The notes under the pieces were generated by a model that saw only the letters and a list, made by a program, of their open reading frames with translations, searched no databases and was not told the DNA's origin. The position numbers and the translations under genes were made by a program. From Corynebacterium jeikeium (GTDB lineage Bacteria; Actinomycetota; Actinomycetes; Mycobacteriales; Mycobacteriaceae), in NCBI RefSeq assembly GCF_000738175.1, contig NZ_JFCH01000039.1:62001-126000 (forward strand): a stretch of DNA of 64,000 nt, given 5' to 3'. This document shows positions 9,994 through 18,392 of this stretch, in pieces (positions within the stretch are counted from its first letter, which is position 1; each line of letters opens with the position of its first letter).

Positions 9994-11853
9994 ATGCAGG
10001 TCAACAAGCAAGCCGTTTTACAAGCGATCGAGGAACTCCTCGACGAACTCGATAGCCAAACCCTGCACTGGTACCCGGAGATCCGCGCCACCGCGCCGAC
10101 CCACTTCGTCGGCGCCCGCAACCTGGTGCACTACACCACGCTGCGCACCAGCGACCGCCGCGGCCTGCAGGGGAATCTGGAGAGCCTGGGAGCCACACGC
10201 CTGTCCACTGCGGAGCCGGCGGTCAAGGCGCGCTTGCAAGCCGCGCACAACGTGGTCTCTGCTCTGGATGGTCGCTCGCCGCAGTTCGCTGAGGAGGACG
10301 TTTCTGACGCCATCGTGGGGGCCGATGAGCTGCTTGAACAGCACACGGAGGCTCTCTTCGGGGTAGAGGCTTTGCCAGGGGACTCCTCGTACATCATGGT
10401 CACCCTGCCGATCGAGGCCGCCTATGACCAGGAGCTGGTCGCCCGGTTGGTGGATTCCGGCATGGAGCTGGCGCGTATCAACTGCGCCCATGACGGGCCG
10501 GAGGTATGGAAGCGGATGATCGACAACGTCCGCGCGGCAGGCAAGGCCGCGGGGCGCTACATCCCCATCAGCATGGACCTGGCCGGGCCGAAGATCCGCA
10601 CTGGCCGCATCGCGCCGGGCCCGGCGGTGGTGCGTGTGCGCGTGCAGCGCGACGACGCGGGCACGGTGATTCAACCCTGCCGCCTGTGGATGATCCCGGA
10701 GGATCGCGAGTTGGCCGAGGCTCCTATGGCGGAGAACACGCTGGGTCGCCCAATCGTGAGCGTGCACGTATCCCGGGAGTTCTTTGATGCCCTGGAGGTT
10801 GGAGAGACGATCCGTGTGGAGGACGCACGCGGCAAGAAGCGGAAGCTGGGCGTCATTAAGAAAGACAGCGAGGGCGCCCTGGCGGAGGGGCAGCAGAACA
10901 TCTACCTGCAGCTCGGCGCGGAGCTGCGGACAGAGACCGCGAAGACGGCGGTTAGCTCGGTGCCGCAGGTGCTGCAGAAGTTGCGGCCGCAGACCGGGGA
11001 CAGGATTGTGCTGACCAGCGCTGATGTGGTGTGCGACCCGCAGGCCGGCGGCATCCCGAAGATCAGCTGTACGCTCCCGGAGGCGGTGCGGGCGCTCGAG
11101 GTGGGCCAGCAGGTACTTTTCGACGACGGCGCGATCGCGGCGAAGGTCGTAGGGAAACGGGGAACCTTGGGCACAGAGAGCACAGGGTGCGCAGTAGGCG
11201 CAGAGGAGACGGTCGAGGCGGAGCTGCTGGTCACCCGCGGCGGGGCGAAGCTGGCGGAGTACAAGGGCATTAACCTGCCCGACACGGAGCTGCCGCTGCC
11301 GAGCTTGACCGAGGAGGACGAGGCCGCGCTGGCGTTCGTGGCCGAGCACGCGGACATGGCCGCGGTGAGCTTCATCCGCTCCCGTGAGGACGTGGCCTAC
11401 GTGCTGGAGAAGTTCCACGAGCTGGGCGCCGACGATCTGGGTCTGGTGTTGAAGATCGAGACGATTCCGGCGTTCGAGAACCTGACCACCATCCTGCTGG
11501 AGGGCATGCGGCACGCGAAGTTCGGCGTGATGCTGGCGCGCGGTGACCTGGCTGTGGAGATGGGCTTTGCCCGCATGGCGGAGGTGCCCGGCCAGGTGAT
11601 GGCGATGGTGGAGGCCGCGCACGTGCCGCTGATCATCGCCACCCAGGTGTTGGAATCGATGGCGAAGTCCGGGCTGCCGACTCGCGCGGAGATCACCGAC
11701 GTGGCCTGGGCGCTGCGCGCCGAGTGCATCATGCTGAACAAGGGGCCGCACATTCCGGAGGCCATCGCGATCCTGCGGGAGATCGGCGTGAAGATGGACC
11801 GCTCGCAGCGCAAGAACCGCATGCTGCTGCATCACGTGCGCAGCTGGCAGTAA
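9994..11853 (+). CDS. Divergent pyruvate kinase paralogue with N-terminal extension
   Basis: The 619-residue protein has an unrelated N-terminal part (about residues 1-120), then a pyruvate-kinase barrel interrupted by a long B-domain-like insertion. Active-site pieces are present: SMDLAGPKIRTG, LKIETIPAFEN with the catalytic lysine, ARGDLAVEMGF and ATQVLESM. Others are altered: NFSHG is replaced by NCAHD and the LSGETA loop by LNKGPH. The C-terminal allosteric domain is missing. It resembles the second pyruvate kinase known from C. glutamicum, also about 619 residues. I chose the ATG at 9994 because AAGGAGA precedes it at 9975-9981. Activity with PEP is likely but unproven. Confidence 0.8.
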   Translation: MQVNKQAVLQAIEELLDELDSQTLHWYPEIRATAPTHFVGARNLVHYTTLRTSDRRGLQGNLESLGATRLSTAEPAVKARLQAAHNVVSALDGRSPQFAEEDVSDAIVGADELLEQHTEALFGVEALPGDSSYIMVTLPIEAAYDQELVARLVDSGMELARINCAHDGPEVWKRMIDNVRAAGKAAGRYIPISMDLAGPKIRTGRIAPGPAVVRVRVQRDDAGTVIQPCRLWMIPEDRELAEAPMAENTLGRPIVSVHVSREFFDALEVGETIRVEDARGKKRKLGVIKKDSEGALAEGQQNIYLQLGAELRTETAKTAVSSVPQVLQKLRPQTGDRIVLTSADVVCDPQAGGIPKISCTLPEAVRALEVGQQVLFDDGAIAAKVVGKRGTLGTESTGCAVGAEETVEAELLVTRGGAKLAEYKGINLPDTELPLPSLTEEDEAALAFVAEHADMAAVSFIRSREDVAYVLEKFHELGADDLGLVLKIETIPAFENLTTILLEGMRHAKFGVMLARGDLAVEMGFARMAEVPGQVMAMVEAAHVPLIIATQVLESMAKSGLPTRAEITDVAWALRAECIMLNKGPHIPEAIAILREIGVKMDRSQRKNRMLLHHVRSWQ

Positions 11854-11884
11854 CCGCGCGGCCTGCGTGGCCAGCTATGGCCGG

Positions 11885-13612
11885 CTACTCGGCGCTGTAG
11901 CGCGCCTCCCACGGGCCGAGCTCCAGGCGATCGTGGGGCGCGTCGGCCAGGTTCACGGTCACTTTCACCAGCGATTCCGGAGCCTGGTAGGTCAGCTCGA
12001 TCCAGCGGCCGTGCGCCAGTTCGTCGTCTGCATCGACCGGCGGCACGGTCGGGTTCACTCCCGCCAGGGCCTCGCTGACCGGCTCCTCGCCATCGGCCCA
12101 CCAGCGGATGTCCAGTAGCTCCGCCTCGGCCAGGCGGTGGGTGCGGCGGAACTCCAGCAGATCCGAGTACCCGCGCAGCACCTCCGCGTGCGGGTGCTCC
12201 GTGCGCTCCGCCCACTGCAGCACGCTGTTCCGGAAGGTTTCCTCCGCCGCCGGGTTCGGCACGTCCTTCGGGTCCCACCCGGCGCGCGCGAACTCGCGCA
12301 TGCGGCCCTCGCGGGTGGCCTGGTTGAGCTCTTCGTTCTCGTGGTCGACGAAGAACGCAAACGGGGTGGAGGCACCCCATTCCTCACCCATAAACAGCAT
12401 CGGGGTAAAGGGGCTGGTCAGCACCAGTGTGGCCTTCGCCAGCTGTTGGTTCACCGACAGGTTCATGCTGGGCCGATCGCCCGCCGCGCGGTTGCCGGTC
12501 TGGTCGTGGGTGGTCGTGTACGTCACGAAGCGCCACAGCTCCGGGTCCGTCACCGGCCTGCCGTGGGTGCGCCCGCGGAAGGAGCTATAGCGCCCGTCGT
12601 GCCAGAACACCCGCTGGAACGCCGTGGCCAGCACCTCCACCGTGCCGAAGTCGGAGTAGTAGGCGTGATCCTCACCGGAGACCACGGTGTGTATCGCGTG
12701 GTGGATGTCGTCGTTCCACTGCGCGACCTTGTATCCCTCGGTGTACACGGGATCGTTCTGATCCGATTCGGCCATGATCCAGGCGGGCTCGGCCGCGTCG
12801 CGGATCTGCTCGATCAGGCTCACCGCGCCCGTATCGTCCAGCGCGTGCACCGCGTCCAGGCGCAGGCCGTCCACTCCGAACTCCTGGGTCCACTGGTGCA
12901 CTGCCTCCAAGATGTAGGCGCGCACCTCGTCGGAATCCCGACCCTGCAGGTTCACCACGTCACCCCAGCCGGTGGAGCCACCGGCGGTGTAGGGGCCGAA
13001 CACCCCGGTGTAATTACCGTCGGGGCCGAAGTGGTTGTACACCACGTCCAACACCACGGCCAGGTCGCGGTCATGGGCGGCGTCAATAAGCCTCAACAGT
13101 CCGTCCGGACCACCGTAAACGTCCGTGACTGCGTGCCACATCACGCCGTCGTAACCCCAGTTACGCTCGCCGCCGAAGGGTTGCACGGGCATGAGCTCGA
13201 TGGCGGTGACGCCCACAGCTTTGAGCTCGTCGAGCTTCTCAATCGCCGCGTCGAAGGTGCCTTCCGGGGTGAATGTGCCGATGTGCAGCTCGTAGAGAAC
13301 CTCGCCGCGTAGCGGGCGGCCCAGCTGCTTGCGGGGCTTGTCGATTCGCCACACCTCCGACAGGCCGTGGATCCCGTCGGGCTGGCGCTTGGAGCGTGGG
13401 TCGGGGAAGACGGGGGAGCCGTCGACGGAGAAGCCGTAGCGGTCGCCGGGGTTGGCGGGCATGTCGGCGAGGAACCAGTTATCCGCCTCGCGGGTCATGG
13501 GGATGCGTTGTTCGGCGCCTGTGGTGGCACCGGAGTCGGTACCGGTGCTTGTTTGCGCAGGTTGCAGGACTAGTTCTACGTTTTCGGCCAGGGGAGCCCA
13601 CACGGAATACAT
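11885..13612 (-). CDS. treZ: Maltooligosyltrehalose trehalohydrolase
   Basis: TreZ releases trehalose from maltooligosyltrehalose made by TreY. The 575-residue product starts with MYSVWAPLAENVELVL, the N-terminal beta domain. The GH13 barrel has LDVVYNHFGPDGN, the nucleophile region DGLRLDAVHAL and IMAESDQND with the acid glutamate. MLFMGEEWGASTPF, typical of TreZ, follows near the end. The ATG at 13612 has TAGGGT 7 nt upstream on the minus strand. treY lies about 2.4 kb away on the same strand but is separated by genes on the other strand, so the two are not one transcript. Confidence 0.95.
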   Translation of the reverse strand: MYSVWAPLAENVELVLQPAQTSTGTDSGATTGAEQRIPMTREADNWFLADMPANPGDRYGFSVDGSPVFPDPRSKRQPDGIHGLSEVWRIDKPRKQLGRPLRGEVLYELHIGTFTPEGTFDAAIEKLDELKAVGVTAIELMPVQPFGGERNWGYDGVMWHAVTDVYGGPDGLLRLIDAAHDRDLAVVLDVVYNHFGPDGNYTGVFGPYTAGGSTGWGDVVNLQGRDSDEVRAYILEAVHQWTQEFGVDGLRLDAVHALDDTGAVSLIEQIRDAAEPAWIMAESDQNDPVYTEGYKVAQWNDDIHHAIHTVVSGEDHAYYSDFGTVEVLATAFQRVFWHDGRYSSFRGRTHGRPVTDPELWRFVTYTTTHDQTGNRAAGDRPSMNLSVNQQLAKATLVLTSPFTPMLFMGEEWGASTPFAFFVDHENEELNQATREGRMREFARAGWDPKDVPNPAAEETFRNSVLQWAERTEHPHAEVLRGYSDLLEFRRTHRLAEAELLDIRWWADGEEPVSEALAGVNPTVPPVDADDELAHGRWIELTYQAPESLVKVTVNLADAPHDRLELGPWEARYSAE

Positions 13613-13619
13613 GTGTTTA

Positions 13620-13636
13620 ACCCTAGCTGCGATAAT
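13620..13636. promoter_or_regulatory. Ultra-compact divergent promoter pair, treZ and IMPACT gene
   Basis: Only 30 bp separate the two start codons. TAGGGT on the minus strand (13620-13625) serves treZ with a 7-nt gap. GATAAT on the plus strand (13631-13636) serves the gene at 13643 with a 6-nt gap. The -35 region of each promoter would lie inside the other gene's coding sequence. Confidence 0.5.
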
Positions 13637-13642
13637 GGGAGA

Positions 13643-14326
13643 ATGCCTGACGATACAGCGCCGCAGAGCGCCTCCCACCCAGAGCCTTCCTACGTCCGCC
13701 CGCAACCGGGTAGGTATACCGCGGAGGTGGAGATCAAACGCTCCCGCTTTATCGCCCTGGCCACACGCTGCGCCACGGAGGACGAGGCACGCGACTTCAT
13801 AGGAGCCATCCGGCGCGAGTACCCGGACGCGCGCCACCACTGCAGTGCGTTCGTGGTGCAGATGGATGCCGCGCAGCCCATCGAACGCTCCAGCGACGAC
13901 GGCGAACCCGCCGGCACCGCAGGCCAACCCATGCTGGAGGTGCTGAAGGGTTGGCACGAGCCGGAGCCATTGCAGGACGTGGCGGTCGTGGTGGTGCGCT
14001 ACTTCGGTGGGGTGAAGCTGGGCACCGGCGGGCTCGTGCGTGCCTACCAGGAGGCCACCCGCGAGGCACTGCAGCAGGTGCCGCTGGCGCTACGCCGTCA
14101 GCTGGACCTGTACACCTGCGAGGTGCCGCACGCAGACGCCGGGCGCGTGGAAGCCGAGGTCCGCGCCGCCGGATACACCGTGGTGGGAGTGGAATACAAG
14201 GCCGCGGCGGAGCTGGCGATTGCCTGCGAACCCGGCGCGCCGCTACCGGATTTCCTGGCCAGCATCACCAGTGGGGCAGTGGAGGCTCACCTGGAGGGGC
14301 AGCGCTGGATCGAGGACGCGCTGTAG
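13643..14326 (+). CDS. YigZ/IMPACT family protein
   Basis: The 227-residue product has the UPF0029/IMPACT N-terminal domain with KRSRFIALATRC, SDDGEPAGTAGQPML and VVRYFGGVKLGTGGLVRAY. A ferredoxin-like C-terminal domain (about residues 145-210) follows. Eukaryotic IMPACT modulates the Gcn2 kinase; the bacterial role is unclear, though YigZ-type proteins are thought to bind RNA or ribosomes. I chose the start at 13643 over the upstream in-frame ATG at 13613 because GATAAT sits 6 nt before it and the upstream codons would overlap the treZ promoter. Confidence 0.88.
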   Translation: MPDDTAPQSASHPEPSYVRPQPGRYTAEVEIKRSRFIALATRCATEDEARDFIGAIRREYPDARHHCSAFVVQMDAAQPIERSSDDGEPAGTAGQPMLEVLKGWHEPEPLQDVAVVVVRYFGGVKLGTGGLVRAYQEATREALQQVPLALRRQLDLYTCEVPHADAGRVEAEVRAAGYTVVGVEYKAAAELAIACEPGAPLPDFLASITSGAVEAHLEGQRWIEDAL

Positions 14327-14355
14327 CTGATTAAATACACGCTGATTAACTACAC
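14326..14355 (+). repeat. 15-bp tandem duplication in a promoter region
   Basis: Two adjacent copies of GCTGATTAAnTACAC (14326-14340 and 14341-14355) differ at one base. The second copy ends in TACACT, which fits a -10 element 8 nt before the ATG at 14365. The first copy overlaps the stop codon of the preceding gene. Confidence 0.7.
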
Positions 14356-14364
14356 TGGCTAAGC

Positions 14365-14616
14365 ATGAGCAACTATGGCAACCTGCCCGCCAACCGCCCG
14401 GGCAACGATCCCATCTCCCAGCGCAAGGCGGAGGTCCGCAAGCACACCCGGAACATCCAGATCGCCGGTGGCATCGGCGTGGTCAGCCTTATCGGTGGCG
14501 TGACGATCCTGCCCACCACGTTCTTCGCCATCATCGTGCCGATCCTGGCGGTGGCGTTCATCGCCTACAGCGGTTTTCAGATTAAGGGCATCGTTGAGCA
14601 CAAAGATCAGTGGTGA
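14365..14616 (+). CDS. Small two-helix membrane protein
   Basis: The 83-residue protein has a basic N-terminal head and two closely spaced membrane segments (about residues 32-50 and 52-72) with a short basic or acidic tail. It has no recognisable motif. The ATG is preceded by TACACT at 8 nt and lacks a Shine-Dalgarno. It sits between the IMPACT gene and an S4-domain gene on the same strand; no function can be inferred. Confidence 0.65.
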   Translation: MSNYGNLPANRPGNDPISQRKAEVRKHTRNIQIAGGIGVVSLIGGVTILPTTFFAIIVPILAVAFIAYSGFQIKGIVEHKDQW

Positions 14617-14625
14617 CGCACCCCG

Positions 14626-15021
14626 TTGGCCAAGCCTGCAACTTCTAGCCCTTCCAGCGCTTCTAGCAAGGTCCGCATCGATGCCTGGGTGTGGGCCGTT
14701 CGCCTGTGCAAGACCCGCGCCCAAGCCGCGGAGGCCTGCCGCGCCGGACACGTGAAGATCAACGACGTTTCGGTGAAGCCCGCCCAGCCGGTCGTGGTGG
14801 GCGATACGGTGCGCGTGTGGATCCACCACCGCGAGCACATTGTGGAGGTCACGCAGTTGCTCTCCAAGCGCGTGGGCGCGGAGCTGGCCCGCAAGGCCTA
14901 TATTGACCATTCGCCGCCCCCGCCGGTGATCCCCGCCATGCCGCGCCGGGATCGGGGAGCGGGCCGCCCGACGAAGAGGGAGCGCCGCCAGCTGGAGCGC
15001 TTCAAGCGCGGGGAACTCTAG
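14626..15021 (+). CDS. S4-domain RNA-binding protein, Hsp15-like
   Basis: The 131-residue product has an S4 domain at about residues 15-75 (VRIDAWVWAVRLCKTRAQAA, then GHVKINDVSVKPAQPVVVGD). A basic tail (RPTKRERRQLERFKRGEL) follows. Hsp15-type proteins bind free 50S subunits carrying stalled peptidyl-tRNA. The only usable in-frame start before the domain is the TTG at 14626, 9 bp after the preceding stop, with no clear Shine-Dalgarno, so the exact start is uncertain. Confidence 0.8.
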   Translation: MAKPATSSPSSASSKVRIDAWVWAVRLCKTRAQAAEACRAGHVKINDVSVKPAQPVVVGDTVRVWIHHREHIVEVTQLLSKRVGAELARKAYIDHSPPPPVIPAMPRRDRGAGRPTKRERRQLERFKRGEL

Positions 15022-15038
15022 CCGGCTCTTTCCCGGGG

Positions 15039-16022
15039 CTAGCCCGTTTTCTGCCCCAGCTGCTGCCACCTGTTGCCCAGTCTGCCGGGGCGCGACTGCG
15101 CATTGTCGCCGATGTGCACCGTCTTGCGGATGTGCTCGCGCCCGTAGGCGAATAGCAGCATGTCGTCCACCAGACGCACCTGGCCGGGGTAGTACGGGTA
15201 GTTCATCGCCTTGCGCAGCGCCTTCAGCCGCTTCGGCGCCAGCAGCTCGCGGAGTTGCGCGACAGTCGTGATCTCGTGGGCGGCCAGCATCTCGATGGCG
15301 TAGCGGTAGTAGTCCACGCGCGAGGTCGGGTACTTCGAACCCACGATGCGGCTCAGCACGCGCGGCAGCGACTCCTCGTCGAGCGCCCCCTCGACCTCCT
15401 CGCCGGAGGTGCCGATAATGCCCGCGATCTTGTCGAATTGCTCATCCGCCAGCTCGATCAGCCCCGCGGCCAGGGTGAATGCGCGCTGCACCTCGGGGGA
15501 GCTGGTCTCTGGATGCTGCTGGTTCTTGTAGCGCACGTCGTGTTCGAACTCGGCCCATGCGTGCTGCAGCACGGTGCGCAGTTGTATCTCTATGTACTTT
15601 GGTGACGCCCCTTTTTCAGCCGCCCATGGCTCGTCTTTCGCGGAGACAATCAGGTGTTGGCTGGCGTACCCGAAGCGCCCCTCGCGGGCGGTTTCGGCGG
15701 CCTTGTCGATCACGCGCACCACTGTGAACAGGCCGGATAGTGCGTCCTTGAGCTGTGGGATCTCCGAGGAGTGGAAGGTGATCACGCGCACGCCGATCAC
15801 ATCGTGGGCCTCCGTAAACGAGTCGTAGTCCGGGTACTTCTCGTTGGAGAGTTTGCGGGCGAAGCTCGTCCGGTCCTTAATGCGAACGCTCACGCGGTCA
15901 AACGTCAGGCCGGCGTCATCAAGAACATCAATAATGTGCGCCTCTAGGTCGGCGGCGACGGTGGGGTGCGCCTGGATCCAGGTGTCGTAGTCCTGCAGCG
16001 CCCGGCGGGCTTTCTTGGCCAA
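15039..16022 (-). CDS. relS: Small alarmone (p)ppGpp synthetase
   Basis: The 327-residue protein contains only the RelA/SpoT synthetase domain (about residues 25-190); the hydrolase and C-terminal regulatory domains are absent. The characteristic stretch EIQLRTVLQHAWAEFEHD follows the G-loop region around RIKDRTSFARKL. It should transfer pyrophosphate from ATP to GDP or GTP. It begins 3 bp after the treY stop and so belongs to the treY transcript. A small synthetase next to treY is also known in C. glutamicum. The C-terminal part (residues 200-327) is of unknown role. Confidence 0.88.
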   Translation of the reverse strand: MAKKARRALQDYDTWIQAHPTVAADLEAHIIDVLDDAGLTFDRVSVRIKDRTSFARKLSNEKYPDYDSFTEAHDVIGVRVITFHSSEIPQLKDALSGLFTVVRVIDKAAETAREGRFGYASQHLIVSAKDEPWAAEKGASPKYIEIQLRTVLQHAWAEFEHDVRYKNQQHPETSSPEVQRAFTLAAGLIELADEQFDKIAGIIGTSGEEVEGALDEESLPRVLSRIVGSKYPTSRVDYYRYAIEMLAAHEITTVAQLRELLAPKRLKALRKAMNYPYYPGQVRLVDDMLLFAYGREHIRKTVHIGDNAQSRPGRLGNRWQQLGQKTG

Positions 16023-16025
16023 GGC

Positions 16026-18374
16026 TTAGGCCCCCATGCGCGTGAGGATCGCCTGCCCGCGCTCGCTAAACAAGCTGTCCAACGGGACCTCGCCCTCCCA
16101 CATGCTGCCGGAGAGGCGATCCTCCCACACGCCCTCGGGCAGGGCGACTGTCGTGTCGGCCCAGCCGTCGCGCAGGATGTCCAGCGGGCGGCGGGTGACG
16201 AGCGTGATTACGTCCTCGCCGCGCAGCGTGCCCAGCACGTGGCGTTCCATGGTGCCGGTGGCCATGACGGGCAGGTAGCTGGCCTCGTCCAGCTCGAACT
16301 GGTTGCGGATCTGCAGGGCGGTGGCGATGACGTACAGGCGCTCGTCATCGGTGCTACGCACGTCGCCGCGGGAGACGCGATCTAGGGCCTCCATGCGTTC
16401 GGCGAAGTCCACCTTGCGGCGGTTATCCGGATCCACCAGGGAGTCGGTGAAGAACTCCGTGCCCTGGTAGATGTCCGGAATGCCCGGCCCCATGATCTGC
16501 AGCAGTTTCTTGGAGATGGAGACTACCTCCGCCGCCGGGGCGATCTCCGCGATGAACGCGGTGATCTCCTCACCCTGGGTGTCGATGGTGGAATCGATCC
16601 ACTGGTGGATGGAGGTTTCGAACTCCTCGTTCACGTCGAACCAGGTGGTGTGCACACCCGCCTCGCGCATGGCCTTTTCCGCGTAGGCGTGCAGGCGCTC
16701 CCGGAGTTCGTCGGTGACTTGGCCGTCCACCGGCCACACGCCGATCATGTTCTGCAGCAGGAAGTGGCAGGTGCCGCCGTCGACGTATTCGATGCCGTCG
16801 CAGAGCTCGGCGAAACGCTCGGCGGACTCGGTGATGCAGCTGATGCGACTGCGCACGTCCTCGCCGCGCTTCGTGTCGTGGGTCGTGAGCGTGGTCATCG
16901 CCTTCGGCCACAGGCGGGCGCGCTCGGCCTGCAGCAGGTGGAACTCGGCGGGGGAAACGCCGAAGCGGCCGGGCGCCCCGCCGACCTCCTGCAGGCTCAC
17001 CAGGCGGGAACCGCGGTAGAAGGCGGTATCCTCCACGCCCTTGGCCATCACCGCGCCGCAGACCTGGGCGAATCGCACGTTCGCCTCGCCGCGGGAGATC
17101 AAGGCGGTGGCGATCAGGTCCAGCGCGTCGGCGCGTTCCGGGTAGCGGATGATCATCTGGGCGATCGCGGTGCTGGTCACGCGTGACAGAGATTCGTAGT
17201 CCGCACGGTAGACCGGCATGGAAGCGATCAGCTCGATCAGAGTCTCGCGCAGCTCCTCATCGGACACGGCCTCACCGGAGGTGGACCAGTTATCGCTGCG
17301 CACGGCGCGGGCTAGGCGGCGGACCTCGGCGGCGAGCTCCTGCCCGGCCACCTCGGATTTCAGCTCGTATTCGGCTTTTTCGAAGGCCTCTGCGTCCCAC
17401 TCGGAGCCGGTCATATCCAGCGCCAAGTTGGCCATGGTTCCCACGGCCGGACGGTGGACAAACACACCGTCCAGCTCGCGCAGCGCGTCGTAGCCGGTGG
17501 TGCCGTCGACCGTCAGGCGGGGATCCAGTGGCTCGGTGACCCCGAGGATCTTCTCCACCAGCAGCCAGCGCTCGTCGCCGATCAGCTTGCGCAGCTGCTT
17601 TAAGTAGTTGAAGGGATCCGCCAGGCCATCCGGGTGGTCCACGCGCACCCCGTCGATAATGTTCGCCGCGATCAGCTGGTTCAGGATGCGGTGGGAGTGC
17701 TCGAACACCACCGGGTCTTCCTGTCGGAGACCCGCCAGGCCGTTGATGCTGAAGAAGCGGCGGTAATTAATCACCCCGTCGCGCCAGAACATCAGGCGGT
17801 AGTGCTGACGATCGTGCACCTCCTGGGGAGTACCGCCGAGCGTGCCCTCGGCGATGGGGAAGCGGTTGTCGTAGTAGCACAGCACCGGTTCTGTACCCTC
17901 TGTGCCATCTTCGATTCGCAGTTCTGCGACGTCATCTTCGCTGCCCAGTACTGGTAGGCCCAGTCGCCCGCCCGCGCCGTTGTCCTCGGACCAGTCCACG
18001 TCGAAGTATTCCGCGTACTCGGACTCCTTGCCGTTCTTCAGCAGGTCCCACCACCAGGGGTTTAGCTGTGGATCGTCCACGCCAACGTGATTCGGCACGA
18101 TGTCCAGCAGCAGCTTGATGCCTACCTCGTGGGCCTTCTCGGCCAGCGATCGCAGACCGTCGATGCCCCCGAGCTCGGGGTTAATGACCGACGGGTCGGT
18201 GACGTCATAGCCGTGGGTCGATTCCTTCGGCGCTTGCATCACTGGGGAGAGGTAAAGGTGCGAAACGCCGAGGCGGGAAAAGTAGGGCAGGTGCTCTTCC
18301 GCATCTGCGAAAGTGAAGGCTTGGGTGGGGTCGGATTCGGGTCCACGGAGCTGAAGGCGATAGGTCGCTGACAT
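16026..18374 (-). CDS. treY: Maltooligosyltrehalose synthase
   Basis: TreY converts the reducing-end alpha-1,4 linkage of maltodextrins to an alpha,alpha-1,1 bond, which TreZ then cleaves to trehalose. The 782-residue product starts with MSATYRLQL. It carries LYLSPVMQAPKESTHGYDV, the barrel segment LLLDIVPNHVGVDDP, DGVRVDHPDGLADP at about residue 240 and TLTTHDTKRGEDVR near residue 500, all typical of TreY. TAGCCT sits 7 nt before the ATG, so transcription can begin there despite the BRCT gene only 18 bp upstream. Confidence 0.96.
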   Translation of the reverse strand: MSATYRLQLRGPESDPTQAFTFADAEEHLPYFSRLGVSHLYLSPVMQAPKESTHGYDVTDPSVINPELGGIDGLRSLAEKAHEVGIKLLLDIVPNHVGVDDPQLNPWWWDLLKNGKESEYAEYFDVDWSEDNGAGGRLGLPVLGSEDDVAELRIEDGTEGTEPVLCYYDNRFPIAEGTLGGTPQEVHDRQHYRLMFWRDGVINYRRFFSINGLAGLRQEDPVVFEHSHRILNQLIAANIIDGVRVDHPDGLADPFNYLKQLRKLIGDERWLLVEKILGVTEPLDPRLTVDGTTGYDALRELDGVFVHRPAVGTMANLALDMTGSEWDAEAFEKAEYELKSEVAGQELAAEVRRLARAVRSDNWSTSGEAVSDEELRETLIELIASMPVYRADYESLSRVTSTAIAQMIIRYPERADALDLIATALISRGEANVRFAQVCGAVMAKGVEDTAFYRGSRLVSLQEVGGAPGRFGVSPAEFHLLQAERARLWPKAMTTLTTHDTKRGEDVRSRISCITESAERFAELCDGIEYVDGGTCHFLLQNMIGVWPVDGQVTDELRERLHAYAEKAMREAGVHTTWFDVNEEFETSIHQWIDSTIDTQGEEITAFIAEIAPAAEVVSISKKLLQIMGPGIPDIYQGTEFFTDSLVDPDNRRKVDFAERMEALDRVSRGDVRSTDDERLYVIATALQIRNQFELDEASYLPVMATGTMERHVLGTLRGEDVITLVTRRPLDILRDGWADTTVALPEGVWEDRLSGSMWEGEVPLDSLFSERGQAILTRMGA

Positions 18375-18392
18375 GCCCTCTAGGCTACTTGC

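Noticed and set aside
10018..11835. 605-codon frame antisense to the pyruvate-kinase paralogue
   Set aside because: It mirrors codon bias of the sense gene, has no domain, and similar frames lie opposite dnaE, hisD, trpC and rpsA.
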